A stretch of DNA of 64,000 bases from an uncultured Chitinophaga sp. (GTDB lineage: Bacteria > Bacteroidota > Bacteroidia > Chitinophagales > Chitinophagaceae), in contig NZ_CALEJS010000040.1 in assembly GCF_937898475.1 (NCBI RefSeq), forward strand, positions 1 through 64,000. Direction: 5' to 3'. Below the pieces are notes generated by a model. The model made no database searches. It was given only the letters and a program-made list of their open reading frames with translations, and had not been told where the DNA came from. Position 1 is the first letter of the stretch, and every line of letters begins with the position of its first letter. Shown here one piece after another: positions 53,384-62,584 of this stretch. The position numbers were made by a program, and so were the translations under genes.

Positions 53384-54478
53384 TTAGAGACTATAGGTTT
53401 TCGTTAGAATGTCTTTTGCTTCGTTCAGGCTTTTGAACCCGGATTCATTCACCAGTGTGTAAAAGCTGGTGTTCATGATCGTTACCAGTTTCTGGTAATC
53501 TGCATCTGATAATTTACTGCCGGCAGCCCTGTATTTAAGTGAGGCGATGAAACCATGTCCTTCAGACAACGCATGGAACTGGGCGCCCAGGTTACCGATA
53601 TTGGCGGAGCCCTGCGGCTGCGTTACGTAAGCCAGTGCAGCGGCGGCGGCCAGTCTTTCCCAGGTGCGCTGAATGGTTTTAATTGCCTCATCGCGTACGG
53701 CATAATCTTTAGCGCCGATAGCCGCGCGTCCTTTACGGAAGGCTTCGAAGAGGATGCCGCCAGCCTGTATTGCCTTTCCTCTTTCAGCAAGGTAGCCGCC
53801 CCAGAGTAAAGGTCTGTTGGCATCTGCGGATGTATATGTTCTGGATGAATCGTAATCTGCAGGGACAGCGAGGTAGCCAAAGGCCTCGTCCCAATGGTGC
53901 TGCATGGCAGTACCCTGGCCCGGAACAACGGTGTTGTTATCGTCCTGGGGGATCTTGCTTAAGATGGTCATGGCTTCTTTAAAGAACAAGCCTCCCATCA
54001 TACCTTTTAATGCGGCCTGGCCATATTCATTGCCATTTGCACCTACGATGATCTTGCCTGTACCACGGGGAATGTAGCCGGAAGCGCCTTCAGCAGCCTG
54101 TACATCATTCCGCTGGCTGGCTACCACTACGCTGTCCATATAGCCTTTGAAAATCACCGCATCGGCAGTCTTTTCTGCCAGGTTCAGGCCTGAAGCATCC
54201 AGCGCAGCATCACCAAAGGGATTACCGGTGTTGTTGAACATGAAGTTAACAGTGTCCTGCTTCAGCTTTACCGTTGTGCCTTTCTTCATGTAGGCGTCCA
54301 GCTTTACCATCATATTTACCCGGATGGTAGCACTGCTGTAGTCTACATTATCGAATGAATAGGTGGAAGGTACGTTGTATTGCGGAGTTTCGTTTTTATC
54401 ATCCTTAGAGCAGGAAGACATAATAATAGCACCAGATAATGCCAGTGCCGCGAGATTTGCAGGAAGTAAATTTTTCAC
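53384..54478 (-). CDS. DUF4856 lipoprotein
   Basis: The 364-residue protein starts with GTG and a lipoprotein signal (GAIIMSSC). The body fits DUF4856 (YSFDNVDYSSATIRVNMMVKLDAYM; EAMTILSKIPQDDNN; HHWDEAFGYLAVP; LSEGHGFIASLKY), a Bacteroidota family found beside imelysin and TonB genes. It likely lies on the envelope and works with imelysin. Two phased 19-bp repeats precede it at 54566-54605. Confidence 0.82.
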   Translation of the reverse strand: MKNLLPANLAALALSGAIIMSSCSKDDKNETPQYNVPSTYSFDNVDYSSATIRVNMMVKLDAYMKKGTTVKLKQDTVNFMFNNTGNPFGDAALDASGLNLAEKTADAVIFKGYMDSVVVASQRNDVQAAEGASGYIPRGTGKIIVGANGNEYGQAALKGMMGGLFFKEAMTILSKIPQDDNNTVVPGQGTAMQHHWDEAFGYLAVPADYDSSRTYTSADANRPLLWGGYLAERGKAIQAGGILFEAFRKGRAAIGAKDYAVRDEAIKTIQRTWERLAAAAALAYVTQPQGSANIGNLGAQFHALSEGHGFIASLKYRAAGSKLSDADYQKLVTIMNTSFYTLVNESGFKSLNEAKDILTKTYSL

Positions 54479-54565
54479 TGTGACAGAAAGATTTAGATAG
54501 TGGTAATTTTTACAGGACGGCGCCTGTTTAATTCGAAAGCAAAGGAATAGAGATTTCCTATCAAG

Positions 54566-54605
54566 TATCGATCAAATCCGGAAATTTATCGATCAAAAAC
54601 GGAAA
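54566..54605 (-). promoter_or_regulatory. Two 19-bp direct repeats with 21-bp period (operator candidate)
   Basis: TATCGATCAAATCCGGAAA (54566-54584) and TATCGATCAAAAACGGAAA (54587-54605) differ at two positions and are spaced by 21 bp, two helical turns, so a protein dimer could bind both on one face. They lie about 90 bp upstream of the DUF4856 start. Confidence 0.55.
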
Positions 54606-54638
54606 AAGAAGGGGTTACCAAATTAAATATCTTGAGAA

Positions 54639-57600
54639 TTAATGATTTAAAAACGACACTACCTGGGCGGCCCCATTACTTTTTGCGGCAATAATCAGTT
54701 TTTGGTTAGCGTTGGTACCCGGCATCACCAGGTCTCTTACGTCTCCGTCTATCAGCAGGCCGGTGTTGTGGTAGTTCTGCGGGGTGAAACCGCCCTTACC
54801 ATCGCCCTTGAGCAATAAACCTTTTGAGGCATCTTCCCTGCCCAGCTGCACACGGAAGGGGTAAAAGTTTCCAGCCAGTAACAAGTCTTTTTTTCCATCG
54901 TTGTCAAAATCGGCAGAGAGGATGCCAAACACGGCGGAAAACTGCGCGGCTACGGGTAGTTCACGCAGACTGAAATGCTCCTTACCATCATTGATCAGTA
55001 CTACATTACGGAGCTGCTGCACCTGCAGCACCTTACTTTTCTTCAGTACTTCGGGCGGGAAAATATCTTCGATGGTAGTGTTGGCATAATCGCTGTAGTG
55101 CACATACTTTTTGCGCAGCATAACAAGCTGCTCCAGCAGCTCATCACGGGAGGGATAGGGATAGCTTTTACCTTGTATGTAGTAACAGATAAGCGGGTCT
55201 GCTACACCATCCATGTTAAAGTCGTTTATGTACATGCACATCGGCTCCTGCACGCTTGCCTTTAACTGTGTATTGGGGGCCAGGTTACCGAGCACAAAAT
55301 CCGTATCGCCATCGCCATCTATATCATCTGCGATGATCTTCTGCCACAGGCCGCCTGTTGCGGAGAGGCCGGCGGCCTGGGATACATCAGTGAAGCGGCC
55401 CTGCTTGTTCAGGAACAATTTTACGGGCATCCATTCTCCTGCGATCATCAGATCCGGCCAGCTGTCTTTATTTATATCTGTCCACACGGCGCTGGTCACC
55501 ATCCCCGGGTTACGCAGTTCAGGCGCTACCTGTGCCGTTACATCGGTGAATTTCACCTGCCCGTTCCTGGTATCGTTCCGCAGGATATAACTGGACGCTG
55601 CCAGGGGAAAGGCCTGTGGCTGCAGGCGGCCGCCGATAAAAAGATCGGCATCACCGTCTTTGTCAAAATCAGCTGCTATTACACAGGAGCGGCTGTCTTT
55701 AAACTCCGGCAATACACCTGCTGCCTTTTCAAATTTTCCCTTACCATCATTCAGGTAGAGGCGGTCTTCCAGCTGTTGCGGGTTGGTATATATTTCATTA
55801 CCGCCGCTCACTGCATAAAGATCCAGGTCGCCATCCTGGTCTGCATCAAAGAAACAGGAGCCGATCGTTTCGCATAAGGAATCCTGTGACCAGGGTTGTG
55901 AAGGGCTTTTGATAAAAGCGCCGGCGGCCGTTTGCAGGAAGAGTGCAGACGACTTTCCGCGTGGGGCACCGATAAACACATCATCGAGGCCATCGCCATT
56001 TACATCACCCTTACTTAACTGGGGCCCCTGGCAGGACAACTGGTAAGGCAACAGCGGTTGGTACTTGAAATCTACTACCTGGTTCTCCTGCTGTACAAAA
56101 CTGAGCCCTGATTCCGCTGTAATGTCTTTGAATAAAGGGGTGGCAGTAAGCATCGGTGCGCTGGCAGTATCAGGTGCGGCTTGCGTTTCATCTATTGTAA
56201 AAATGCGGTCTGGCCGGATGTGATGATAGGCAGTGGTATGACCATCGGCCCATTGCACCGTCAGCTGTTCTATGATGGTATCACTACCCAGGCCGAAATG
56301 CAGGCGCGGATCTACCGCAGATTGAAAGCCCCGTGCGGGGTACAGCTCACTGCATTGTATGCCGGATGCTGTTTTTACACGCACTTTTGCCCCGATGGCA
56401 TACGTGTTTGGCTGCCTGCCTTTGAGTGCAATGGTAACGTAGTGTTGTTGTGCTGCATTGCTGGTATGATTTTCCCAGATAAGGGAAGGCTCGTTCATGG
56501 CATTTACTACCAGGTCTACATCGCCGTCATTATCAAGGTCTGCATAGGCGGCGCCGCTGTTAACAGAAGGAACCTGCAGTCCCCAGTCTTTTGTAACATC
56601 AGTAAAGGTAAGATCGCCCTTGTTGCGGTACATGTAGTTGCTGGTTTTCAAAGAGGGCATCTGCTTTACGAGTGCTGCCGTTTGCAGGTGGGCGCCCTGT
56701 TGTCTTCTTGCATCGGCTACTTTGTACTTCATGAAATCCATGTCCGTAAAATCACGGAGGATACCGTTGGTGATGAACAGGTCTTTCAGTCCGTCGTTAT
56801 CATAGTCTGCCATTAACGGCGCCCAGCTCCAGTCTGTATTGGAAACGCCTGCCAGCTGTCCTATTTCGCTGTATACCGGTATCCCGGATGGGGTAATGCC
56901 GTTGTTCAGCTGTAAGGTGTTGCGCATGTTCTGGTGATAATAGCCATTGTCAACCAGCAGGTGGTACTTATCATAATCATCAGGACCGCGCAGCATTTTC
57001 TGGCGGTAATTGTCTTCCGGCAGCATATCGAGTACAATAATATCCTGCAGGCCGTCATTGTTATAGTCGGCAATATCCACCCCCATCCCGTTCCGGGAGA
57101 TATGGGCGATGGATGCTTTTATTGCTTCGCCGTTGAAGGTGCCATCGTGGTTGTTGAGGTACAGGAAGTCCTGCTCTTCGTAGTCGTTGGTAACGTAGAT
57201 ATCGGGCCAGCCGTCATTGTTCATATCACTGATGGCAATGCCCAGGCCAAAGTTAATACCGCCTCCTTTTATGCCTGCTGCTTCGCTCACATCGGTAAAA
57301 TGCATGCTGTCGTTACGATACAGTTTATTGCCAAAATAAGGATGGCGGAGCGTGCGGAGTTTTTCTGTGTTATAAAAGGGGTTGTAGAACATGGTAGCGT
57401 GATTGAGCAGGAACATGTCCAGGTCTCCATCACGATCATAGTCAAAGAAAGCGGCCTGTGTACTGTTGGATCCTTTGCCATCCAGTCCGTAGGCAGCGGC
57501 CATCTCTTTAAACACCGGCACGCCCAGTTGTATGCCCTGGTTAATGAACAGCTGGTTGTGCCTTTCTTCCAGGGGTGTGTTACCGGAGTAGCAAACGTAA

Positions 57601-57983
57601 ATATCCAGCAGTCCGTCTGCATTCACGTCTGCCATGGTTACGCCGGTTTTCCAGCCTTTGTGGTTTTGGATGCCTGCGGCTGCTGTAATGTTTTTAAAAG
57701 AAAGATTGCCCTGGTTGAGGTATAACTGATCGGGCACCATGTTACCGGTGAAGTAGATATCGGGCAGGCTGTCGCCATTCAGATCACCTATGGCCACCCC
57801 GCCACCGTTGTACATGTACTCGTAGTTCATAACGTTCAGCTGCTCCGTTTCCTGTATGGTATTCTGGAAAGTAATGGCTGATTGTGCCTGCGGCACGGCT
57901 GAAAAACGTATTTCCTTTTTATCCTGTTTGCAGGAAAAGGCGAAGCAGCCGAACAATATGAAAGACCAGTAATGCTTTATCAT
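54639..57983 (-). CDS. FG-GAP/VCBS repeat lipoprotein with UnbV (ASPIC) domain
   Basis: An 1114-residue lipoprotein (lipobox FAFSC). It contains many calcium-binding FG-GAP repeats (for example GDLNGDSLPDIYF, DYDRDGDLDMFL, DYNNDGLQDIIVLD, DLDNDGDVDLVV). In the middle is an ASPIC/UnbV domain (IGAKVRVKTASGIQCSELYPARGFQSAVDPRLHFGLG). It is probably a surface protein. It is first in the five-gene run and has its own promoter; the gap to DUF4856 is 160 bp with the phased repeats. Confidence 0.9.
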   Translation of the reverse strand: MIKHYWSFILFGCFAFSCKQDKKEIRFSAVPQAQSAITFQNTIQETEQLNVMNYEYMYNGGGVAIGDLNGDSLPDIYFTGNMVPDQLYLNQGNLSFKNITAAAGIQNHKGWKTGVTMADVNADGLLDIYVCYSGNTPLEERHNQLFINQGIQLGVPVFKEMAAAYGLDGKGSNSTQAAFFDYDRDGDLDMFLLNHATMFYNPFYNTEKLRTLRHPYFGNKLYRNDSMHFTDVSEAAGIKGGGINFGLGIAISDMNNDGWPDIYVTNDYEEQDFLYLNNHDGTFNGEAIKASIAHISRNGMGVDIADYNNDGLQDIIVLDMLPEDNYRQKMLRGPDDYDKYHLLVDNGYYHQNMRNTLQLNNGITPSGIPVYSEIGQLAGVSNTDWSWAPLMADYDNDGLKDLFITNGILRDFTDMDFMKYKVADARRQQGAHLQTAALVKQMPSLKTSNYMYRNKGDLTFTDVTKDWGLQVPSVNSGAAYADLDNDGDVDLVVNAMNEPSLIWENHTSNAAQQHYVTIALKGRQPNTYAIGAKVRVKTASGIQCSELYPARGFQSAVDPRLHFGLGSDTIIEQLTVQWADGHTTAYHHIRPDRIFTIDETQAAPDTASAPMLTATPLFKDITAESGLSFVQQENQVVDFKYQPLLPYQLSCQGPQLSKGDVNGDGLDDVFIGAPRGKSSALFLQTAAGAFIKSPSQPWSQDSLCETIGSCFFDADQDGDLDLYAVSGGNEIYTNPQQLEDRLYLNDGKGKFEKAAGVLPEFKDSRSCVIAADFDKDGDADLFIGGRLQPQAFPLAASSYILRNDTRNGQVKFTDVTAQVAPELRNPGMVTSAVWTDINKDSWPDLMIAGEWMPVKLFLNKQGRFTDVSQAAGLSATGGLWQKIIADDIDGDGDTDFVLGNLAPNTQLKASVQEPMCMYINDFNMDGVADPLICYYIQGKSYPYPSRDELLEQLVMLRKKYVHYSDYANTTIEDIFPPEVLKKSKVLQVQQLRNVVLINDGKEHFSLRELPVAAQFSAVFGILSADFDNDGKKDLLLAGNFYPFRVQLGREDASKGLLLKGDGKGGFTPQNYHNTGLLIDGDVRDLVMPGTNANQKLIIAAKSNGAAQVVSFLNH

Positions 57984-58008
57984 GTATCTGTAGCTGGGGG
58001 AATCCAGC

Positions 58009-58038
58009 CAAAGTTACAATGTTATATGAAAAAGCAAA
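58009..58038 (-). promoter_or_regulatory. Promoter of the FG-GAP / HTTM / TonB cluster
   Basis: On the minus strand -7 TAACTTTG (complement of 58009-58016) is preceded at 18 bp by TTTG (complement of 58035-58038). The FG-GAP start codon is 25 bases downstream. The -33 box lies just outside the stop of the M28 gene. Confidence 0.55.
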
Positions 58039-58042
58039 GCGC

Positions 58043-59404
58043 TTAGCGGCGTCCGGCCACTTTGGGCACTACCGGCAGGCTTTCGTTGCCATCTGTGCCT
58101 ACTGCCTGCACTGCAAAGAAATAGTTATCTTTTGAATAGGGCAGTTTCATGGAATCTGCTGTGGTAAAGAACTTTTTCTGCCAGTATGCGTTGGCAGACT
58201 CGCGGAGCAGCACATAATAACCTTTTATTTTTCCATGCAGCGGCGCTTTCCAGTGCAGGGTGGTGGAGTTGCCCAGTCCTGCTACCTCTATTGTTACCTC
58301 CCGGGGCATGGAGGGCGCCTTGGCCAGGTTGGCCAGGTTGGCCAGGTTGAGGGCCGTGTTCTTGCGCAGGTATTCAAAGTCCATAAATTTAACCAGGTCT
58401 CCGTATTCAGTGCCATTCTCCGTTCTCAGGTCCTGGTGCTGGTGGTAGAAGTTCTCATTCATTTCGGTGAGCCTTACTGCTGCAAAGCCATTTTCTACGA
58501 AGGGGGAATGATCGCCGCCGCGCAGGAAGCGGTCGTTCCGGTAGATCATTACCACCTGCAGGTTGTCTACATAACGTTCACCGGTTTCTTTTACGTAGCG
58601 GGCCAGCTGCCTGGCCTTACCATCATTTTCCAGGCCCTGCTGCCGGATCATATTGGCTACGGAATCCAGCCTGTAGGCGGGCAAGCCTTCGCTGAATACC
58701 CGGATCTGGGTGTTGTTGATAATATTCGTTTCGTTGCTGTTATTGCTGCCTACTATATCGTTGTTGAAAACTGCTTCCAGTTCCCAGTGCTGATCCCTGG
58801 CTTTGTTGGCCAGGAAACGAGCGCCCAGCAGGCCCTGCTCTTCACCGCTTACGGTAACAAAGATCACCGTAGCCGGGAAGGCATGGCTGCTCATTACCCT
58901 TGCGCATTCAATAACGGCGGCGCAACCGCTGGCATCATCATTGGCGCCGGGGGCGGTGGATGTTCTGTTGGATACATCGGTTACGCGGCTGTCCAGGTGG
59001 CCTGTAATGAGAAAGATCCTTTTATCGTCAGGGTCTGTGCCTTTGAGGATAGCCATGGCATTACCCAGGTTGACCGGTACATCTACCCTTCTGCCATCCG
59101 GCAGATAGGTGATGGTATCTACGAAAGCGGTCATACGTCCATTGGACCTGAGGGCAAATTGCCTGAATTTAGCGGCTACCCATTCCCGCGCGGCGCCGAT
59201 ACCTTTTTTAGGATCTTTCTGTGTGCTGAGGGTGTGACGGGTATCAAAGGCTACCAGGGTTTCAATATATGATTTTAAGGAGTCGGGAGATACTTCCTGC
59301 ACCATTCCGGCAATCTCCGGGTCGCGTTGAATAAGGGCGGGTAACTGGGCATGGGCAAGCGTAGCGCCGGACATAAGCAGTGCAATAGCAAGGCATTTCT
59401 TCAT
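58043..59404 (-). CDS. Secreted M28 family aminopeptidase with C-terminal Fn3-like domain
   Basis: The 453-residue protein has a signal peptide (to about AHAQ). Zinc motifs of M28 are present: GHLDSR, GANDDASG, SGEEQG, NNDIVGS and HQHQD. The last 100 residues are Fn3-like (TTLHWKAPLHGKIKGYYVLLRE). ATG 59404 is chosen over GTG 59413. A 9-bp tandem repeat gives the LANLANLA linker. Confidence 0.9.
   Translation of the reverse strand: MKKCLAIALLMSGATLAHAQLPALIQRDPEIAGMVQEVSPDSLKSYIETLVAFDTRHTLSTQKDPKKGIGAAREWVAAKFRQFALRSNGRMTAFVDTITYLPDGRRVDVPVNLGNAMAILKGTDPDDKRIFLITGHLDSRVTDVSNRTSTAPGANDDASGCAAVIECARVMSSHAFPATVIFVTVSGEEQGLLGARFLANKARDQHWELEAVFNNDIVGSNNSNETNIINNTQIRVFSEGLPAYRLDSVANMIRQQGLENDGKARQLARYVKETGERYVDNLQVVMIYRNDRFLRGGDHSPFVENGFAAVRLTEMNENFYHQHQDLRTENGTEYGDLVKFMDFEYLRKNTALNLANLANLAKAPSMPREVTIEVAGLGNSTTLHWKAPLHGKIKGYYVLLRESANAYWQKKFFTTADSMKLPYSKDNYFFAVQAVGTDGNESLPVVPKVAGRR
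58322..58348. repeat. Three tandem 9-bp units inside the M28 gene
   Basis: GGCCAGGTT is repeated three times (58322-58330, 58331-58339, 58340-58348), encoding the repeated LAN linker. It keeps frame, so copy number could vary without disrupting the protein. Confidence 0.8.
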
Positions 59405-59491
59405 AAGATCCACTTATTTTGAGATTGAAGTATGCAAAATATTGAACTGCGCTTAATTTTTCCGGATTAATACATGTATGGAAGGGAGGGC

Positions 59492-60244
59492 TTAGTTTGT
59501 TGCAGCGCCATTCACTAAGAGGTGCTGACCGGAAACAAAGGAAGAGAGATCGCTGGCAAAGAACTCGGCAATATTGGCCACGTCTTCAACTTCTGCCAGG
59601 CGCCCCATGGGGCAGCTGTCCAGCAATTGCTTTCTCAGTTCAGGATAAGCAGCCGGATCCACGAAGATACCGGAGTGGTCTACGGCAAAAGGAATAATCG
59701 AATTAACGGTAACGCCCCTGTGACCAATCTCTTTGGCCAGAACATCCACGAGGTAACGGGGAGTGGTTTTGCTACCGCCGTAAACCGCCATACCTGGCAC
59801 CGGGAAAGCAGTGGTGCTGGAAGCGATGTATATGATACGGCCCTTGTCTGTAACATGCCTGGCAGCCTGCTGCATGGTGAAATAAGCGCCCTTGGTGTTG
59901 ATGGAGAACAGGCGGTCAAACTGTTCCTCGGTAAATGCGGTTGCGGGTGTTTCCACCATTTCGATACCTGCGTTGGCCACTACGATATCTATCCTGCCAA
60001 AGGTTTTGATCGCTGCTGCAAATAGTCTTTCAATATCAGCTACCTTGCTTACATCTGCCTGTACAGCGATCACTTTTACGCCCATGGCGCTGATGTTTTT
60101 CTGCACTTCCTCTGCTGATGCTTTATCTTTTGAGTAGTTAATGACAATGTCTGCGCCCAATGCGGCATAACGTTCTGCTATGGCTTTTCCGAGGCCCCTG
60201 GCAGATCCGGTGATCAGGGCCACTTTATGTTTCAAGGAATTCAT
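59492..60244 (-). CDS. Short-chain dehydrogenase/reductase
   Basis: A 250-residue classical SDR with cofactor motif TGSARGLGKAIA, NAG (NAGIE), catalytic Ser in ASSTTAF and YGGSK. It uses NAD(P)H on an unknown alcohol or ketone. It is 32 bp after a second SDR, to which it is clearly related, likely a tandem duplication. Confidence 0.88.
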   Translation of the reverse strand: MNSLKHKVALITGSARGLGKAIAERYAALGADIVINYSKDKASAEEVQKNISAMGVKVIAVQADVSKVADIERLFAAAIKTFGRIDIVVANAGIEMVETPATAFTEEQFDRLFSINTKGAYFTMQQAARHVTDKGRIIYIASSTTAFPVPGMAVYGGSKTTPRYLVDVLAKEIGHRGVTVNSIIPFAVDHSGIFVDPAAYPELRKQLLDSCPMGRLAEVEDVANIAEFFASDLSSFVSGQHLLVNGAATN

Positions 60245-60276
60245 GATAATAAACTTTACACGGTTAAAATGAGGTA

Positions 60277-61017
60277 TCAGGCCATGCCGCCGTTAATACC
60301 GATGTTCTGTGCGGAGATCCATTTGGCCTCATCGCCGGCCAGGAAAACGATCACCTTTGCAATGTCTGCCGGTGTGCCGAGGCGGTTGAAAGCAGCCATG
60401 GCAGCCAGGCGGTCTATTAACTCCTGCGACTTACCGTTGAGGAAGAGATCGGTGCCAGTGGGGCCGGGAGAAACGGAGTTCACATTGATGTTCCTGCTGC
60501 CCATTTCTTTGGCAAATACCCGGGTTAATTGTTCTACCGCTGCTTTAGTGGCCACATAGATACCATAGGTGGGGTTGATAACACGCAGTACGGTAGTGGA
60601 GAAGTTGATCACGGTACCGTTGTCTGCCAGGCGGGTGGCGGCTTCGCGCATGGTGTTGAAGGTGCCTTTAACGTTGATGTTGAAAGTGCGGTCAAAGTCT
60701 TCGTCGGTAGCATCCTTGATCAGTTTAAGGATCATGATGCCTGCGTTGTTCACCAGCACATCTATCCTGCCGTAGTGCGCGATGGCGGCATCAAACAGGG
60801 CTTTTACATCAGCGGGTTTGCTTACGTCGGCCTGTAATGCCAGGGCATCGCCGCCTTTTTCCCTGATCTCGTTCACTACCTGGCTGGCGGCATCTTTACT
60901 ACCTGCGTAATTCACTATTACTTTGGCGCCGGCGGCTGCAAGCTGGCGGGCTATTTCAGCGCCAATGCCTCTTGAGGCGCCGGTTACCAGGATTACTTTT
61001 TCATGTAAGGTGCTCAT
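60277..61017 (-). CDS. Short-chain dehydrogenase/reductase
   Basis: A 246-residue SDR with TGASRGIGAEIA, NNAGIM, Ser in NFSTTVL and YVATK. Related to the next SDR. ATG 61017 is used; the frame could extend 9 codons upstream but the family starts here. Function unknown; not in an operon with the map gene 149 bp away. Confidence 0.88.
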   Translation of the reverse strand: MSTLHEKVILVTGASRGIGAEIARQLAAAGAKVIVNYAGSKDAASQVVNEIREKGGDALALQADVSKPADVKALFDAAIAHYGRIDVLVNNAGIMILKLIKDATDEDFDRTFNINVKGTFNTMREAATRLADNGTVINFSTTVLRVINPTYGIYVATKAAVEQLTRVFAKEMGSRNINVNSVSPGPTGTDLFLNGKSQELIDRLAAMAAFNRLGTPADIAKVIVFLAGDEAKWISAQNIGINGGMA

Positions 61018-61165
61018 GATTGTTGTTTTTATTTGTTGATACAAAGTTCATGTATCCGCACCGCTGAAAATTGTAAGTATTACAGGATGTGTTGCAAATT
61101 TCGGAGCTCAGCCCCGGGAGGCGTGGGCAATGGGGTAAAGTAAGGGGGTTAACAGTCTGAAAGAC

Positions 61166-61921
61166 TTAAATCCCGTTGGCGGCAGTTAGAATAACAGGTA
61201 CGCCATCTGTTACAATGATGGTATGTTCATGCTGGGCTACAAAGCTGCCGTCTGTTGTTACCAATGTCCATCCGTCGCCTTTGCTATAGGCATAGGATGC
61301 ACGGGTAGAGATGAACGTTTCTATGGCCACTACTGAGTTCTTCCTGAATCTGCCCCTGTTATATTTATCATAGAAATTAGGGATTTCTTTTGGCTCTTCA
61401 TGCAGGCTTCTGCCTACACCATGGCCCACCAGGTTCCTGATTACCCGGTATCCGGAGCGTTTTGCCTCCGTTTCTATCAGTTTTCCTATGTCGGCGATCT
61501 TTACACCACCCCTGATCTGGCTGATGGCTTTATGCAGTATCTGGCGGGAGGCGTTTACGAGGGGTTCATGGACGTGAAAATCCTGTCCCAATACAAACGA
61601 ACCGCCGTTATCTGCCCAGAATCCGTTCAGTTCGCCGGAAACGTCAATGTTCACCAGGTCGCCTTCCTGTAGTACCCGGCTGCCGGGTATACCGTGGGCT
61701 ACTTCATTATTAACACTGATACAGGTGTAACCGGGAAAACCATAGGTAAGTTTGGGGGCAGAGCGCAGCCCGCTTGTTTCCATCAGCTGGCCGCCATATT
61801 CGTCCAGTTCCGAAGTAGTGATCCCGGGTTTTGCGTATTCGCGCATTTCTTTCAGGATCCTGCCTACTGCTTCGCTCACCTGCTGCATTCCCAGCAGTTC
61901 TGTATTGGATGTAATTGACAT
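61166..61921 (-). CDS. map: Methionine aminopeptidase, type I
   Basis: MetAP removes the initiator methionine. The 251-residue protein has the five metal ligands in NIDVSGELNGFWADN (two Asp), GHGVGRSLHEEP (His), VAIETF (Glu) and AQHEHTIIV (Glu). It is a short type I form. A -7 box TAAATTTG ends 5 bases before the ATG, suggesting a leaderless message. Bacteroidota often carry a second map gene near ribosomal genes; this may be that second copy. Confidence 0.92.
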   Translation of the reverse strand: MSITSNTELLGMQQVSEAVGRILKEMREYAKPGITTSELDEYGGQLMETSGLRSAPKLTYGFPGYTCISVNNEVAHGIPGSRVLQEGDLVNIDVSGELNGFWADNGGSFVLGQDFHVHEPLVNASRQILHKAISQIRGGVKIADIGKLIETEAKRSGYRVIRNLVGHGVGRSLHEEPKEIPNFYDKYNRGRFRKNSVVAIETFISTRASYAYSKGDGWTLVTTDGSFVAQHEHTIIVTDGVPVILTAANGI

Positions 61922-61926
61922 AGCAG

Positions 61927-61934
61927 CAAATTTA
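61927..61934 (-). promoter_or_regulatory. -7 box of map
   Basis: TAAATTTG on the minus strand, 5 bases before the start codon. No clear TTTG lies at the -33 position. Confidence 0.35.
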
Positions 61935-61998
61935 CGAAAACCCTGCTTAATACCTGGAAAACCTGTTTACATACCGCCTGTTGTGCGTACCCTGCGTG

Positions 61999-62006
61999 TA
62001 ACTTTG
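61999..62006 (+). promoter_or_regulatory. -7 box of the VOC gene
   Basis: TAACTTTG lies 23 bases before the start codon. A TTG at 61981-61983 is too close for a good -33 box. Confidence 0.35.
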
Positions 62007-62029
62007 TGATAAGTTAAAAACGATCCACC

Positions 62030-62431
62030 ATGCATGTAAAAGAATTAAGAATCATTCTGACGGTTGATAACCTGGATGAAGTGATCAGGTTTTACCGTGA
62101 AGCAGCCGGGCTGCCCACTTCAAAAGAGTGGCATGAAGCCACCGGCAACGGGATCATACTGGAAGCAGGCAGAGCTTCCCTGGAACTGGTAGACAGTAAA
62201 CATGCCGCTCTTATTGATGATATAGAAGTAGGCAAAAGAACGGCCGGACCGGTTCGCCTCGCGCTGAACGTAGGAAAAGATATTGCATTGGCAGCCAGTC
62301 AGCTGGCAGCCGGCGGCGCTACACAACTCGCTGAAATTAAACAGGCGCCCTGGAGCAAAGTGGTGAGAATGGAAGATCCGGCGGGTATGCAATTCACTGT
62401 TTTTGAGAATTCTACATTATTCGAAAAGTAA
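62030..62431 (+). CDS. Glyoxalase/VOC-family protein
   Basis: A 133-residue VOC-superfamily protein (LRIILTVDNLDEVIRFYREAAGLP; SKVVRMEDPAGMQFTVFE). Such proteins act in glyoxalase, dioxygenase or resistance reactions; which one is not shown. It has a short intergenic promoter and a strong terminator at 62442-62500. Confidence 0.85.
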   Translation: MHVKELRIILTVDNLDEVIRFYREAAGLPTSKEWHEATGNGIILEAGRASLELVDSKHAALIDDIEVGKRTAGPVRLALNVGKDIALAASQLAAGGATQLAEIKQAPWSKVVRMEDPAGMQFTVFENSTLFEK

Positions 62432-62441
62432 GGGCTTCTTT

Positions 62442-62500
62442 AAAAGCAACAGCGCGGGCAACAAATTGATAACATATTTGTGCTAGCGCTGTTGCTTTTT
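62442..62500 (+). terminator. Intrinsic terminator of the VOC gene
   Basis: A perfect 14-bp stem (62442-62455 with 62486-62499), AAAAGCAACAGCGC with its complement, is followed by T's. The loop is 30 bases. Confidence 0.85.
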
Positions 62501-62584
62501 GTTTTTGATATTCCTACATTGTACTGCTAACTGTTAGAGCTATTCCTGAAACTAAGACCAGAATCAAAAAGTCCGTGCTATTCT

